This document shows, one piece after another, positions 1 to 5,852 of a stretch of DNA of 7,408 nt. Source of the stretch: Methanobacteriota archaeon. GTDB lineage: Archaea; JACRDV01. The notes under the pieces were generated by a model. That model was not told the origin of the DNA and searched no databases. It saw only the letters and a program-made list of their open reading frames with translations. Each line of letters starts with the position of its first letter. The stretch's first letter is position 1. Position numbers and translations under genes: made by a program. The stretch lies in the NCBI GenBank assembly GCA_024860865.1, contig JACRDV010000104.1, forward strand, positions 1-7,408. The letters are read 5' to 3'.

Positions 1-57
1 AAACCCCTCCGGGGAAATAAGACTGTTGTTTATCCAGTTCTTTTGTTGAAGGGATAA
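1..57 (+). CDS. Possible C-terminal tail of an upstream gene (partial)
   Basis: The first frame is open from the window edge to a TAA at 55-57 and reads KPLRGNKTVVYPVLLLKG, a plausible beta-strand-like protein end. A T-rich hairpin follows the stop at once, as expected at the end of a transcription unit. Eighteen codons are too few to recognise a family, and a second frame (stop at 46-48) is also open from the edge, so this may be chance. Confidence 0.3.
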   Translation, partial: KPLRGNKTVVYPVLLLKG

Positions 58-81
58 TTGTTGTTTTTATTTTTCAACAAT
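57..81 (+). terminator. Hairpin with T-rich loop, probable terminator region
   Basis: ATTGTTG (57-63) pairs perfectly with CAACAAT (75-81) around the loop TTTTTATTTTT (64-74). Archaeal termination depends mainly on T-runs in the non-template strand, so the two T5 runs just after the possible stop at 55-57 suit a terminator. The same left arm, as TAATTGTTG (55-63), also pairs with CAACAATTA at 109-117, giving an alternative larger fold. Confidence 0.4.
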
Positions 82-132
82 ATTAGAAATTCTAAATTGA
101 TCCTATGTCAACAATTAAATGATTCTACTTAA

Positions 133-157
133 ATTGACCGGTCACTGACCGGTCAAT
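133..157. promoter_or_regulatory. Double palindromic operator candidate
   Basis: A perfect 12-base inverted repeat (133-144 and 146-157) surrounds a single C at 145. Each half contains its own perfect 10-base palindrome TGACCGGTCA (135-144 and 146-155), so two identical palindromes lie with centres 11 bases apart, about one helical turn. This geometry is typical of an operator bound cooperatively by two dimers on one DNA face; the GACCGGTC core is the kind of site used by TetR-type regulators, which is inference. It lies about 50 bases upstream of the TATA box at 203-210, and could also serve a divergent gene outside the window. Confidence 0.6.
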
Positions 158-163
158 CCCGGA

Positions 164-189
164 TAAGTATACTTACCATGGTTTGGTAA
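164..189. promoter_or_regulatory. Second palindrome cluster upstream of the promoter
   Basis: TAAGTATACTTA (164-175) is a perfect 12-base palindrome. It is overlapped by the inverted repeat TTACCA (173-178) / TGGTAA (184-189), which contains the palindrome ACCATGGT (175-182). These symmetric elements abut the BRE/TATA region that begins near 192, a position where archaeal activators commonly bind. Whether they are separate protein sites or an RNA or DNA fold cannot be told from sequence alone. Confidence 0.4.
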
Positions 190-191
190 TC

Positions 192-210
192 GGGGGATAT
201 ACTTTATAAA
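192..210 (+). promoter_or_regulatory. BRE/TATA promoter
   Basis: TTTATAAA at 203-210 is close to the archaeal TATA consensus and is preceded by a purine-rich BRE-like stretch (GGGGGATA from 192). A start of transcription near 230-235 is predicted. No good coding frame begins there (ATG at 221 gives 11 codons and is too close to the TATA), so the product is either a long leader for the hydrolase gene at 382 or a short RNA ending at the T-run 294-300. Confidence 0.5.
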
Positions 211-231
211 ACAAGAACAAATGAAAAAAAT

Positions 232-300
232 TGAAGGGGCTAAATCGGCAATTTAAAGCAAATTGAGCTAAAAAAGGCAACAAGCAATTAATCTTTTTTT
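232..300 (+). ncRNA. Possible short untranslated transcript
   Basis: This stretch lies between the predicted start for the TATA box at 203-210 and a T7 run at 294-300 that could end transcription. It has one small hairpin, CAATTT (249-254) with AAATTG (260-265), and no open frame of note. No C/D or H/ACA box set is visible. Apart from this and a second TATA-like element at 341-349, nothing was found between 211 and 372. Confidence 0.15.
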
Positions 301-340
301 CATGGCAACCGGAGATGCATAAGAACCAACAAAGTAAACC

Positions 341-349
341 TAAAAATAG
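341..349 (+). promoter_or_regulatory. Possible TATA element for the HAD hydrolase gene
   Basis: TAAAAATAG lies 28 bases (centre) upstream of the ATG at 373 and 37 upstream of the ATG at 382. This spacing would give a leaderless or nearly leaderless mRNA. The element is weaker than the one at 203-210. Confidence 0.3.
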
Positions 350-381
350 TTAGAAATCAAGTTTATAATGAGATGTTTAGA

Positions 382-1077
382 ATGAAAATTAAATCTATTC
401 TGCTGGATATAGATAATGTCTTATATGATAGCGTAAAATTAACTGAGGCCACTCGAAGAAATGCAATAATATCTATGATTGAAGCTGGCTTGCCGATTAA
501 AGATGTAGAGCAAGCATATCAAATGCTCCTTGAAATAGTTAAGGGCTATGGGTCAAATTATCCATATCATTTTGACAGATTGCTTGAAAAATTTGGAGTT
601 AAGTGGAATCCACACATAATTGCTGCCGGCGTAGTTGCATATGATGATACTAAGCATGCTTATTTGAAACCATACCCAGAAGTAATTCCAACTTTGCTTA
701 AATTAAAGGCAATGGGCTATAAGCTTGGAATTATTTCTGATGGCAGAGCAGTTAAACAATGGGACAAATTGATTAGGCTTGGAGTGCAGCACTTTTTTGA
801 TGTTGTAGTAACGTCAGAAGAAGTTGGAGTAGAAAAACCAGATTCAAGAATTTTTGAAGCAGCTTTAGAAGCTCTAAACTGCAGGTCAGAAGAATGTTTA
901 ATGATTGGCGATAGACTTACCAAGGACATAGCAGGTGCAAACAAAGCAGGAGTAATTTCTGTTAGAGTCCTGAAAGGGAGATATGCTAATGAAAAGCCAG
1001 TTAACCCTTCTATGAAGCCAAAGTTTGAAATTAAAAATTTAACTGAGATTTTTGATGTTTTAGCTAAACTTAGTTAA
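382..1077 (+). CDS. HAD-superfamily hydrolase
   Basis: A haloacid dehalogenase-like hydrolase, probably a cytosolic phosphatase of unknown substrate. Numbering from the upstream ATG at 373, all four HAD motifs are present: motif I DIDNVLYD with the nucleophile Asp12 and acid/base Asp14; motif II Ser122 in GIISDG; motif III Lys155 in EKP; motif IV GDRLTKD with the Mg-binding Asp180 and Asp185. Residues about 20-95 form a helical cap of the C1 type, as in archaeal HAD proteins of the phosphoglycolate phosphatase-like group. The start at 382 gives MKIKSILLDIDN, which fits the family, with GAGATG (370-375) as a weak Shine-Dalgarno six bases upstream; ATG 373 would add MFR and suits a leaderless start. 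It is a single gene, convergent with lhr 47 bases downstream. The substrate cannot be read from the sequence. Confidence 0.9.
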   Translation: MKIKSILLDIDNVLYDSVKLTEATRRNAIISMIEAGLPIKDVEQAYQMLLEIVKGYGSNYPYHFDRLLEKFGVKWNPHIIAAGVVAYDDTKHAYLKPYPEVIPTLLKLKAMGYKLGIISDGRAVKQWDKLIRLGVQHFFDVVVTSEEVGVEKPDSRIFEAALEALNCRSEECLMIGDRLTKDIAGANKAGVISVRVLKGRYANEKPVNPSMKPKFEIKNLTEIFDVLAKLS

Positions 1078-1124
1078 ATAAGATAATTTGTTTAGAAAAA
1101 GATTAAGCCTTAAGAAGCTGAAAT

Positions 1125-3983
1125 TCATCTCCAAAAGCGTCTTGTTTGAACATAAATTTTCTCTGCATTCAATATATCTCTATAAAATTCATCTTCACTT
1201 CGATGGAAATGCCCTAATATTCTAGTTGCTGTCTCTGGCCCAACTCCATGGCCTGCCATTGCAATGATTGCTTGCTTTCCATTAGACAATACTAGTTGTG
1301 CATTTTGCCAAATTCTCCTGAGATTTTTTCTTTCCTCTTGGGACAACCCTTTTTTGCTCTTATATTTTTTAACTATATGTTCACTTTCAACATCTCTAAC
1401 TCTTAAAGCTGCTAGTAACCTTGAACTGCATTTTTGACAACTTGGTCTTTCATCTAAATTTTTTATTGTCATTGTCGTAGTCCACTGTCCGCAATAGACA
1501 CAGAGCAGTTTGACTTTTTCATTTAATAGACGATGTTTTAGAGCTTTTAAAATAGCTCGCTCTGCCCTTTCAGGAACTAATAATTCCTTTTTAATGAGCT
1601 GATCAACACCAACTAAACTAATTGGAGAAAAGTTTGCGCCAGTTGGTTTAGAAGCAGTAATAATTTCAATTTTATTATTTTGAATGAGTTCTAAAATTTC
1701 CTCAGTTTTTTTGACATCTAATCTTTCGAGAGATTCTCTCACAGCTTCCCAATAAATTGGGGTGTTTTCAAAGCTTCTTAGCAATTTTGGCAAGCTAACT
1801 TTATCATAATCAACTTCTTTCTCAATTGCTCCAAATTTCCTTCCAACGTGTACTAACCTCCATCGGAGCAAGGGCATTTGCTTTAAAGTCATCCTTATTA
1901 TTGGCTCAACTTCAGAAGGTTTTATAGTGAAAAGCAATTCTTTAACTATCTCTAGGTCAGCTTTTACTGGCAACTCTAGCGTAATGCGATATGGATCTGA
2001 TTGCATACCAACGCTGCTCCCAAACCTTGCAGTTAATAAAATTGCAATCAACCTGCCAAGCGTTTCATTTGTAAGCGTTCCAAAACAAGAGTTAATTATA
2101 ACAAATCTATCTACTGCTTCGATGAGCAGCTGTTTATCCGTAGGTACGGGCATTTTTTGATTAAGCTGCTTTTGGATTAGAGATATAACTTTTTTCAAAG
2201 CGTGCTTTTCTGCTGAATATTCTACAAATAATTCGCTAGCGACTCCATCAGATTTAATTCCCTCTTTCAGTTTTCCTCCAATGAACCCTCTGAGCCGTCC
2301 AACTTCTTGTGCAACTTCAAAAGGAACCGGAATTTCCTCCCCAATCCAGGATGGAATTGCTCCGGTAGGATCATTAATTGGCTCAACTTGAATTTTATCC
2401 CCAAGGATTCCAACTACTCTCCAAGGTTGGCCCCTACATATTACTGCAACATTCGGTTGAATATAATTTGCAACAAATGCTTCATCGAATGAACCAACTG
2501 GTGTTTTTGTGAGGAGGTTAATTACTAAATATCTTTTTTCATCTGGAATCATTGAAAGCGTTCCATAGTAGTATTTCCACCCTCCTCTTTTTATGCTGAA
2601 AGTTTCAGTGACTCCATCGAAAAACAAAATACTTGGAAACTGTGAGCTGAGATGTTTAACTATGCTTGCAAGAGTTTGCTTATCGAGAGCTCTAAATGGG
2701 TAGGCTCTTCGTATGATCTGGAGCGCTTTATCAAGAGTTAATCGCCTAAAATCAATCGCCAACCCAACAACTTGGTGAGCAAGAGCATCAAGTGCATTCT
2801 CTTGCGTTTTAACCGGTTCAAGCTCCTCATTTTTAGCCTTTCTAGATACTACAGCTGCCTCAAGGATATCATCAGCCTCAGTAGCAATAATTACCCCTTT
2901 TGAAATTAAACCTACTTTATGGCCAGAACGTCCTACTCTTTGAACCAATCTAACTACTTGGTGAGGAGACATGTATTGAATTGCTAAATCGACACTGCCA
3001 ACGTCTATACCTAACTCCATTGATGAAGTAGCGATTATTCCTTTCAGCATCCCACTCTTAAAGGCTTCTTCGGTTGAAACCCTTGATTCACGAGAGAGCG
3101 AACTATGATGGACTTCTAGCGGAAACTTTTGATCCCAAAATTTAATGCGAGAACCTAAAATTTCTGCCATTTCTCTGGTGTTAACAAAAGTTAGAATTGA
3201 AGTGTGTTTTTCGATTAGTTCTTTTATAGAGCGAATTCTTGCAACTGCGCTTGCTGTTGTAAAAAGTTGAGGAGCAAGTTCTCTGTCATCCGAAGTTGGG
3301 GATGGGCTCTCCACCTTGAGCTCCATCAAATGGGAAGTAGAAATCTTTACAATTTCAGCAGTTCGATCTGTGCCGACTAAAAATTTGGCTACAATTTCTG
3401 GTGTGCCTATGGTTGCGCTTAAACCAATCCTTTGAAATTCTTTTCCTGTGAGCTCTCGCAATCGCTCAAGAGCAATTGAAAGCTGAGCTCCCCTTTCATC
3501 TTCAGCAAGCTCATGGATCTCGTCAATTATTAGCCATCGAACGCCTCTTAGGTACTCTTTGAGAATTTTACCTGGTAAAATTGCTTGAAGTGTTTCGGGC
3601 GTAGTTATTAACATTGCAGGCGGCTTCTGAGCTTGGGCTCTTCTTTCAGTTACAGAAGTATCACCGTGTCTCACCATTACTGGAATAGCAAGCTCTTTGC
3701 CCAACCATTCCAGCCTTCTTAACAGATCCCGATTGAGTGCTCTAAGCGGAGTAATGTATAAAATACCAATGCCGCTAATCTTGTCCTTCGACTTCAGATA
3801 CAAATCAAAAATCGGGAATATCGCTGCTTCCGTTTTTCCAGCACCAGTAGGGCCTATCAGCAGCACATTCTTTCCTTGCAAGATTAGCGGAATTGCCTCT
3901 GCCTGTGGCTCAGTTGGCCTTTCAAAGCCCATTTTTTTAATAACACTTTGTATTTCCGGAGCGAGCAGTTCAAAAACGTTCAT
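1125..3983 (-). CDS. lhr: Lhr-family (Lhr-core) superfamily 2 helicase
   Basis: An ATP-dependent 3'-to-5' helicase; studied Lhr proteins unwind forked DNA and RNA:DNA hybrids and act in repair or RNA metabolism. The 952 residues show, in order: two RecA-like domains with Walker A GPTGAGKT (44-51), motif II DEIH (154-157), motif III SAT (189-191), motif V around ATSSMELGIDVG (318-329) and motif VI QRVGRSGH (348-355); then the winged-helix and Lhr-specific core region, including the conserved GSFDEAFV (497-504). The C-terminal part carries a Cys4 motif (C828-C831, C849-C852), probably a zinc ribbon, and a helix-hairpin-helix-like segment, GVGPETATRIL (913-923). Length is close to that of archaeal Lhr-core proteins and no helicase motif is missing. 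ATG 3983 is preceded by GGAG (3991-3994 on this strand) with seven bases between. It diverges from RNase HII across a 75-base spacer. Confidence 0.95.
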   Translation of the reverse strand: MNVFELLAPEIQSVIKKMGFERPTEPQAEAIPLILQGKNVLLIGPTGAGKTEAAIFPIFDLYLKSKDKISGIGILYITPLRALNRDLLRRLEWLGKELAIPVMVRHGDTSVTERRAQAQKPPAMLITTPETLQAILPGKILKEYLRGVRWLIIDEIHELAEDERGAQLSIALERLRELTGKEFQRIGLSATIGTPEIVAKFLVGTDRTAEIVKISTSHLMELKVESPSPTSDDRELAPQLFTTASAVARIRSIKELIEKHTSILTFVNTREMAEILGSRIKFWDQKFPLEVHHSSLSRESRVSTEEAFKSGMLKGIIATSSMELGIDVGSVDLAIQYMSPHQVVRLVQRVGRSGHKVGLISKGVIIATEADDILEAAVVSRKAKNEELEPVKTQENALDALAHQVVGLAIDFRRLTLDKALQIIRRAYPFRALDKQTLASIVKHLSSQFPSILFFDGVTETFSIKRGGWKYYYGTLSMIPDEKRYLVINLLTKTPVGSFDEAFVANYIQPNVAVICRGQPWRVVGILGDKIQVEPINDPTGAIPSWIGEEIPVPFEVAQEVGRLRGFIGGKLKEGIKSDGVASELFVEYSAEKHALKKVISLIQKQLNQKMPVPTDKQLLIEAVDRFVIINSCFGTLTNETLGRLIAILLTARFGSSVGMQSDPYRITLELPVKADLEIVKELLFTIKPSEVEPIIRMTLKQMPLLRWRLVHVGRKFGAIEKEVDYDKVSLPKLLRSFENTPIYWEAVRESLERLDVKKTEEILELIQNNKIEIITASKPTGANFSPISLVGVDQLIKKELLVPERAERAILKALKHRLLNEKVKLLCVYCGQWTTTMTIKNLDERPSCQKCSSRLLAALRVRDVESEHIVKKYKSKKGLSQEERKNLRRIWQNAQLVLSNGKQAIIAMAGHGVGPETATRILGHFHRSEDEFYRDILNAEKIYVQTRRFWR

Positions 3984-4011
3984 TTTTAATCTCCATTAGT
4001 TTAAAGAAGCC

Positions 4012-4022
4012 AATTATATATT
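4012..4022. promoter_or_regulatory. Near-symmetric TATA element between lhr and rnhB
   Basis: AATTATATATT reads AATATATAATT on the other strand, so TBP could bind in either direction. Its centre is 33 bases from the lhr ATG and 42 bases from the rnhB TTG. That predicts transcription starts near 3990 for lhr and near 4043 for rnhB, leaving short leaders; the rnhB leader would include its Shine-Dalgarno, while the lhr one would be very tight against its GGAG. No other strong TATA box was seen in the 75-base spacer, although CTAAATTC (4029-4036) is a weak alternative for rnhB. Confidence 0.45.
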
Positions 4023-4049
4023 CAGAGTCTAAATTCAAAAAGGTTTGTC

Positions 4050-4055
4050 GGTGAT
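4050..4055 (+). promoter_or_regulatory. Shine-Dalgarno of rnhB, deciding a TTG start
   Basis: GGTGAT matches the 3' end of archaeal 16S rRNA (complement GGAGGTGAT). It ends three bases before TTG 4059, equivalent to the usual seven-base spacing for a GGAGG core. The ATG at 4054-4056 is out of frame. Confidence 0.5.
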
Positions 4056-4058
4056 GGT

Positions 4059-4697
4059 TTGTTCTTCGGTGGAGATGAAGCGGGCAAGGGGCCAGCTTTA
4101 GGCCCTTTAGTTATTGGAGCAGTTGCATTAGATGGGATAGGGATAAAAAAGTTAAAAGAGGTTGGTGTTAGAGATTCGAAAGCTTATTTTTCAAATCGCA
4201 CACGCGAGTCCCATGCTAAATTGATCGAAAAAGTAGCATTGGCTACAAAAGTTTTGGTAGTGCCAGCTGCGACTTTAAATAAATTAAAAACTAAGTATGA
4301 AATTTCCTTGAATAAAATGTTAGAAATGTTCTATCAGCGAGTTTTTAAAGACTTGGTTGATAAAGCTGGGGTTCCAGAAGCAATTTATATAGATGCATTC
4401 GAAACCCCTCAGCTTTTGCAGCAGGCAATTGGTATAATAGTTAAAACAAAAATCATAGTTGAACACGAGGCGGATACAAAATATTTGCCGGTCATGGCAG
4501 CGAGCGTACTTGCTAAGACCACTAGAGAGAAAGAAATTGAAAAGTTAAGAAGAGAATACGGAAATTTCGGATCTGGCTATCCTTCTGACCCTAAGACTCA
4601 AAGATGGCTAAGGGACTGGTATAAAGAAAATAGAAGCTGGCCACCAATTGTTAGAGAATTCTGGGAGACAATAAAAAGAATTGAAACACAAACTTAA
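4059..4697 (+). CDS. rnhB: Ribonuclease HII
   Basis: Cleaves the RNA strand of RNA:DNA hybrids and cuts 5' of single ribonucleotides in duplex DNA, starting ribonucleotide excision repair; a cytosolic, metal-dependent enzyme. The four catalytic acids of the DEDD site are visible: Asp6 and Glu7 in GGDEAGKGP, Asp112 in YIDAFE, and Asp139 in HEADTKYLPVMAASVLAK. The archaeal signature GSGYPSDPKT is at 171-180. Its 212 residues match archaeal RNase HII. Translation starts at TTG, supported by GGTGAT three bases upstream and by the usual short N-terminus before the DEAG motif; no in-frame ATG lies nearby. The junction-sensing loop, commonly GRG in RNase HII, is GKG (residues 9-11). It is divergent from lhr, so both hybrid-processing genes may be co-expressed. 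Confidence 0.95.
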   Translation: MFFGGDEAGKGPALGPLVIGAVALDGIGIKKLKEVGVRDSKAYFSNRTRESHAKLIEKVALATKVLVVPAATLNKLKTKYEISLNKMLEMFYQRVFKDLVDKAGVPEAIYIDAFETPQLLQQAIGIIVKTKIIVEHEADTKYLPVMAASVLAKTTREKEIEKLRREYGNFGSGYPSDPKTQRWLRDWYKENRSWPPIVREFWETIKRIETQT

Positions 4698-4755
4698 TTT
4701 ATATATTTAGAATTAACGACTTGAGTTTCAAAAATCCTCAGCATATTTGTCTTAA

Positions 4756-5325
4756 TTATAACCTTGCTCCTTTCAGAATCTTTTGCCAAATGTCGAAAGT
4801 AGAGAGATTGGAAAGCCACTTTTTAAGATATCGAATATCTAAACGCCCTTTCTGTATTTCATAAATGCCTAAGGCGTCAGTAAAGTGCTTCTCTGAGCCA
4901 AACTCTTTGTACCAGTTAAGTTTAACTATTATGAGATCCTCTGGCGTTGTGATGTACATCATCTTGTCAAATATCTTTTTTTTCTTTCTCCTTTTGAATC
5001 GGAGTTTATCATACTCGTCATCCTTTACCAACCAAAAATCAACCTTAAATCCTGTCTTTTGATGTATCGCATTAAACATACTCTTATGGCGGATTGCCTC
5101 GATAATTCCCTCAAGGCTTATGTAAAATTCTCCTTGGAATAATTTAACAATAGCTTCTTTTTCCGGAGCCCTAATCTCTATTACAATGTCCACATCATGA
5201 GTCAATCTGGGTCTACCATAGTAGTTGACTGCTATTGCCCCAGTTATCATGTAAGGGAGCTTTAAAGCATCCAAGAAGGTAACAACTTTTTTAAGGATAT
5301 ATTCCTGGGTTATTTTAGCAGTCAT
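4756..5325 (-). CDS. AbiEii-like nucleotidyltransferase-fold protein
   Basis: A predicted nucleotidyltransferase of the DUF6036/AbiEii-like type, related to toxins that modify RNA or protein partners with nucleotides; the target here is unknown. The 189 residues contain the core GAIAVNYYGRPRLTHDVDIV (29-48) with the helical Gly29 region and the metal-binding pair Asp44/Asp46, a third acidic residue Asp96 in VDFW, and the conserved C-terminal block TPEDLIIVKLNWYKEF (127-142) with Lys135, then Asp150. All expected acidic residues are present, so it may be active. A very basic patch KRRKKKK (111-117) is encoded over an A8 run and could contact RNA. Its start codon overlaps the stop of the 63-residue gene upstream by ATGA, implying coupled translation. 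Alternatively it could be a housekeeping transferase, but the pairing favours a toxin-antitoxin-like role. Confidence 0.8.
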   Translation of the reverse strand: MTAKITQEYILKKVVTFLDALKLPYMITGAIAVNYYGRPRLTHDVDIVIEIRAPEKEAIVKLFQGEFYISLEGIIEAIRHKSMFNAIHQKTGFKVDFWLVKDDEYDKLRFKRRKKKKIFDKMMYITTPEDLIIVKLNWYKEFGSEKHFTDALGIYEIQKGRLDIRYLKKWLSNLSTFDIWQKILKGARL

Positions 5326-5513
5326 TTTGGGAGTCGCTCTCTGAGTTTTTTCTTTAAGTCCTCTTCTGAAATTTTAGGGAACTCACTTCTTATGGCAGAC
5401 TCAACTATCTTATGGGCCATTTCATATAATTCAGCACCGATTCTTACCCTTCGGTTGCCCGGCATCCTCCGAAGGATCTTTAGATATTTTTTTTCAGCTA
5501 CTTCTGGTTTCAT
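5322..5513 (-). CDS. Small helical protein paired with the nucleotidyltransferase, possible antitoxin
   Basis: A 63-residue, highly charged protein without signal peptide or membrane segment. It reads as three short helices: a lysine-rich start (residues 1-16), RVRIGAELYEMAHKIVESAI (22-41), and a C-terminal SEEDLKKKLRERL (49-61). Small proteins with a similar helix followed by an acidic SEEE/EEL-type segment commonly sit just before AbiEii-like nucleotidyltransferases; I recall this pairing but have no name for the family. It is the first gene of the operon and overlaps the next by four bases. AGGA (5522-5525 on this strand) lies eight bases upstream of the ATG and a TATA element at 5550-5560. 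Partner or antitoxin function is inference from context. Confidence 0.7.
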   Translation of the reverse strand: MKPEVAEKKYLKILRRMPGNRRVRIGAELYEMAHKIVESAIRSEFPKISEEDLKKKLRERLPK

Positions 5514-5549
5514 GCCCTTTTTCCTACTATGAGAAATCGCGACAGGATT

Positions 5550-5560
5550 AAATATTTTTA
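5550..5560 (-). promoter_or_regulatory. TATA box for the nucleotidyltransferase operon
   Basis: On the minus strand this reads TAAAAATATTT. Its centre is about 42 bases upstream of the ATG at 5513, predicting a start near 5529 and a 16-base leader that contains the AGGA Shine-Dalgarno at 5522-5525. Confidence 0.45.
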
Positions 5561-5570
5561 ACTAATTGAA

Positions 5571-5579
5571 TCTATATAC
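5571..5579 (+). promoter_or_regulatory. TATA box for the RAM-CBS operon
   Basis: TCTATATAC has its centre about 36 bases upstream of ATG 5612, predicting a transcription start near 5601 and a leader of about ten bases. It lies 10 bases from the minus-strand TATA element, so the two divergent operons share a compact 98-base control region. Confidence 0.45.
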
Positions 5580-5611
5580 TATTAAGAAATTTAGTTCTTT
5601 AAGGCAAAATT

Positions 5612-5842
5612 ATGGTTGTTGGTGCCACTCTTATCAATGTTGCTCCTGGTAAAGAACGTCCAGTATACCAGGTTTTAAAGACAATTAGAAACATCAGAGA
5701 AATTTTGCACTTGTTTGGAGAATATGATTTTTTAACAATAATAGAAGCTGAAGGATTAAAAGCTCTGAATGACATAGTTGACCAAATAAGAAATATACCA
5801 GGAGTAACTTCTACTAAAACTATGCTTGCAGCTGAGCTGTGA
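5612..5842 (+). CDS. Stand-alone Lrp/AsnC-type ligand-binding (RAM) domain protein
   Basis: A 76-residue protein consisting only of the RAM domain, the amino-acid-binding and oligomerising domain of Lrp/AsnC regulators, without the DNA-binding helix-turn-helix. It begins with the strand MVVGATLINVAPG, then the helix KERPVYQVLKTI, the conserved GEYDFLTIIEA (residues 36-46), and ends with the typical IPGVTSTKTM segment. Length fits known single-domain RAM proteins of archaea, which form ring-like assemblies and may modulate full-length Lrp proteins or enzymes. The ATG is about ten bases from the predicted transcription start. The CBS gene follows with its Shine-Dalgarno overlapping this stop codon, so both are co-transcribed. 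The ligand is unknown. Confidence 0.85.
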   Translation: MVVGATLINVAPGKERPVYQVLKTIRNIREILHLFGEYDFLTIIEAEGLKALNDIVDQIRNIPGVTSTKTMLAAEL

Positions 5843-5848
5843 GGTGAT
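5841..5848 (+). promoter_or_regulatory. Strong Shine-Dalgarno of the CBS gene, deciding a TTG start
   Basis: GAGGTGAT is an eight-base match to the anti-Shine-Dalgarno complement. It overlaps the TGA of the RAM gene (5840-5842) and ends four bases before TTG 5853. An ATG at 5826 in the same frame would lie before this signal and add nine residues (MQLSCEVIY) unlike a CBS N-terminus. Confidence 0.7.
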
Positions 5849-5852
5849 TTAT

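Noticed and set aside
131-200. Archaeal replication origin (origin recognition boxes) in the palindrome-rich spacer.
   Set aside because: No ORB-like sequence pairs and no Orc1/Cdc6 gene are present; only one short G-run (192-196) is seen.
232-300. C/D box small RNA in the left spacer.
   Set aside because: No RTGATGA and CTGA box pair in the right order could be found.
4976-4983. Programmed slippage at the A8 run of the nucleotidyltransferase mRNA.
   Set aside because: The zero frame is intact and encodes all family motifs on both sides, so no frame change is needed.
5826-5852. ATG 5826 as the start of the CBS gene.
   Set aside because: It lies upstream of the eight-base GAGGTGAT signal, overlaps the RAM gene and adds residues not expected in a CBS protein.
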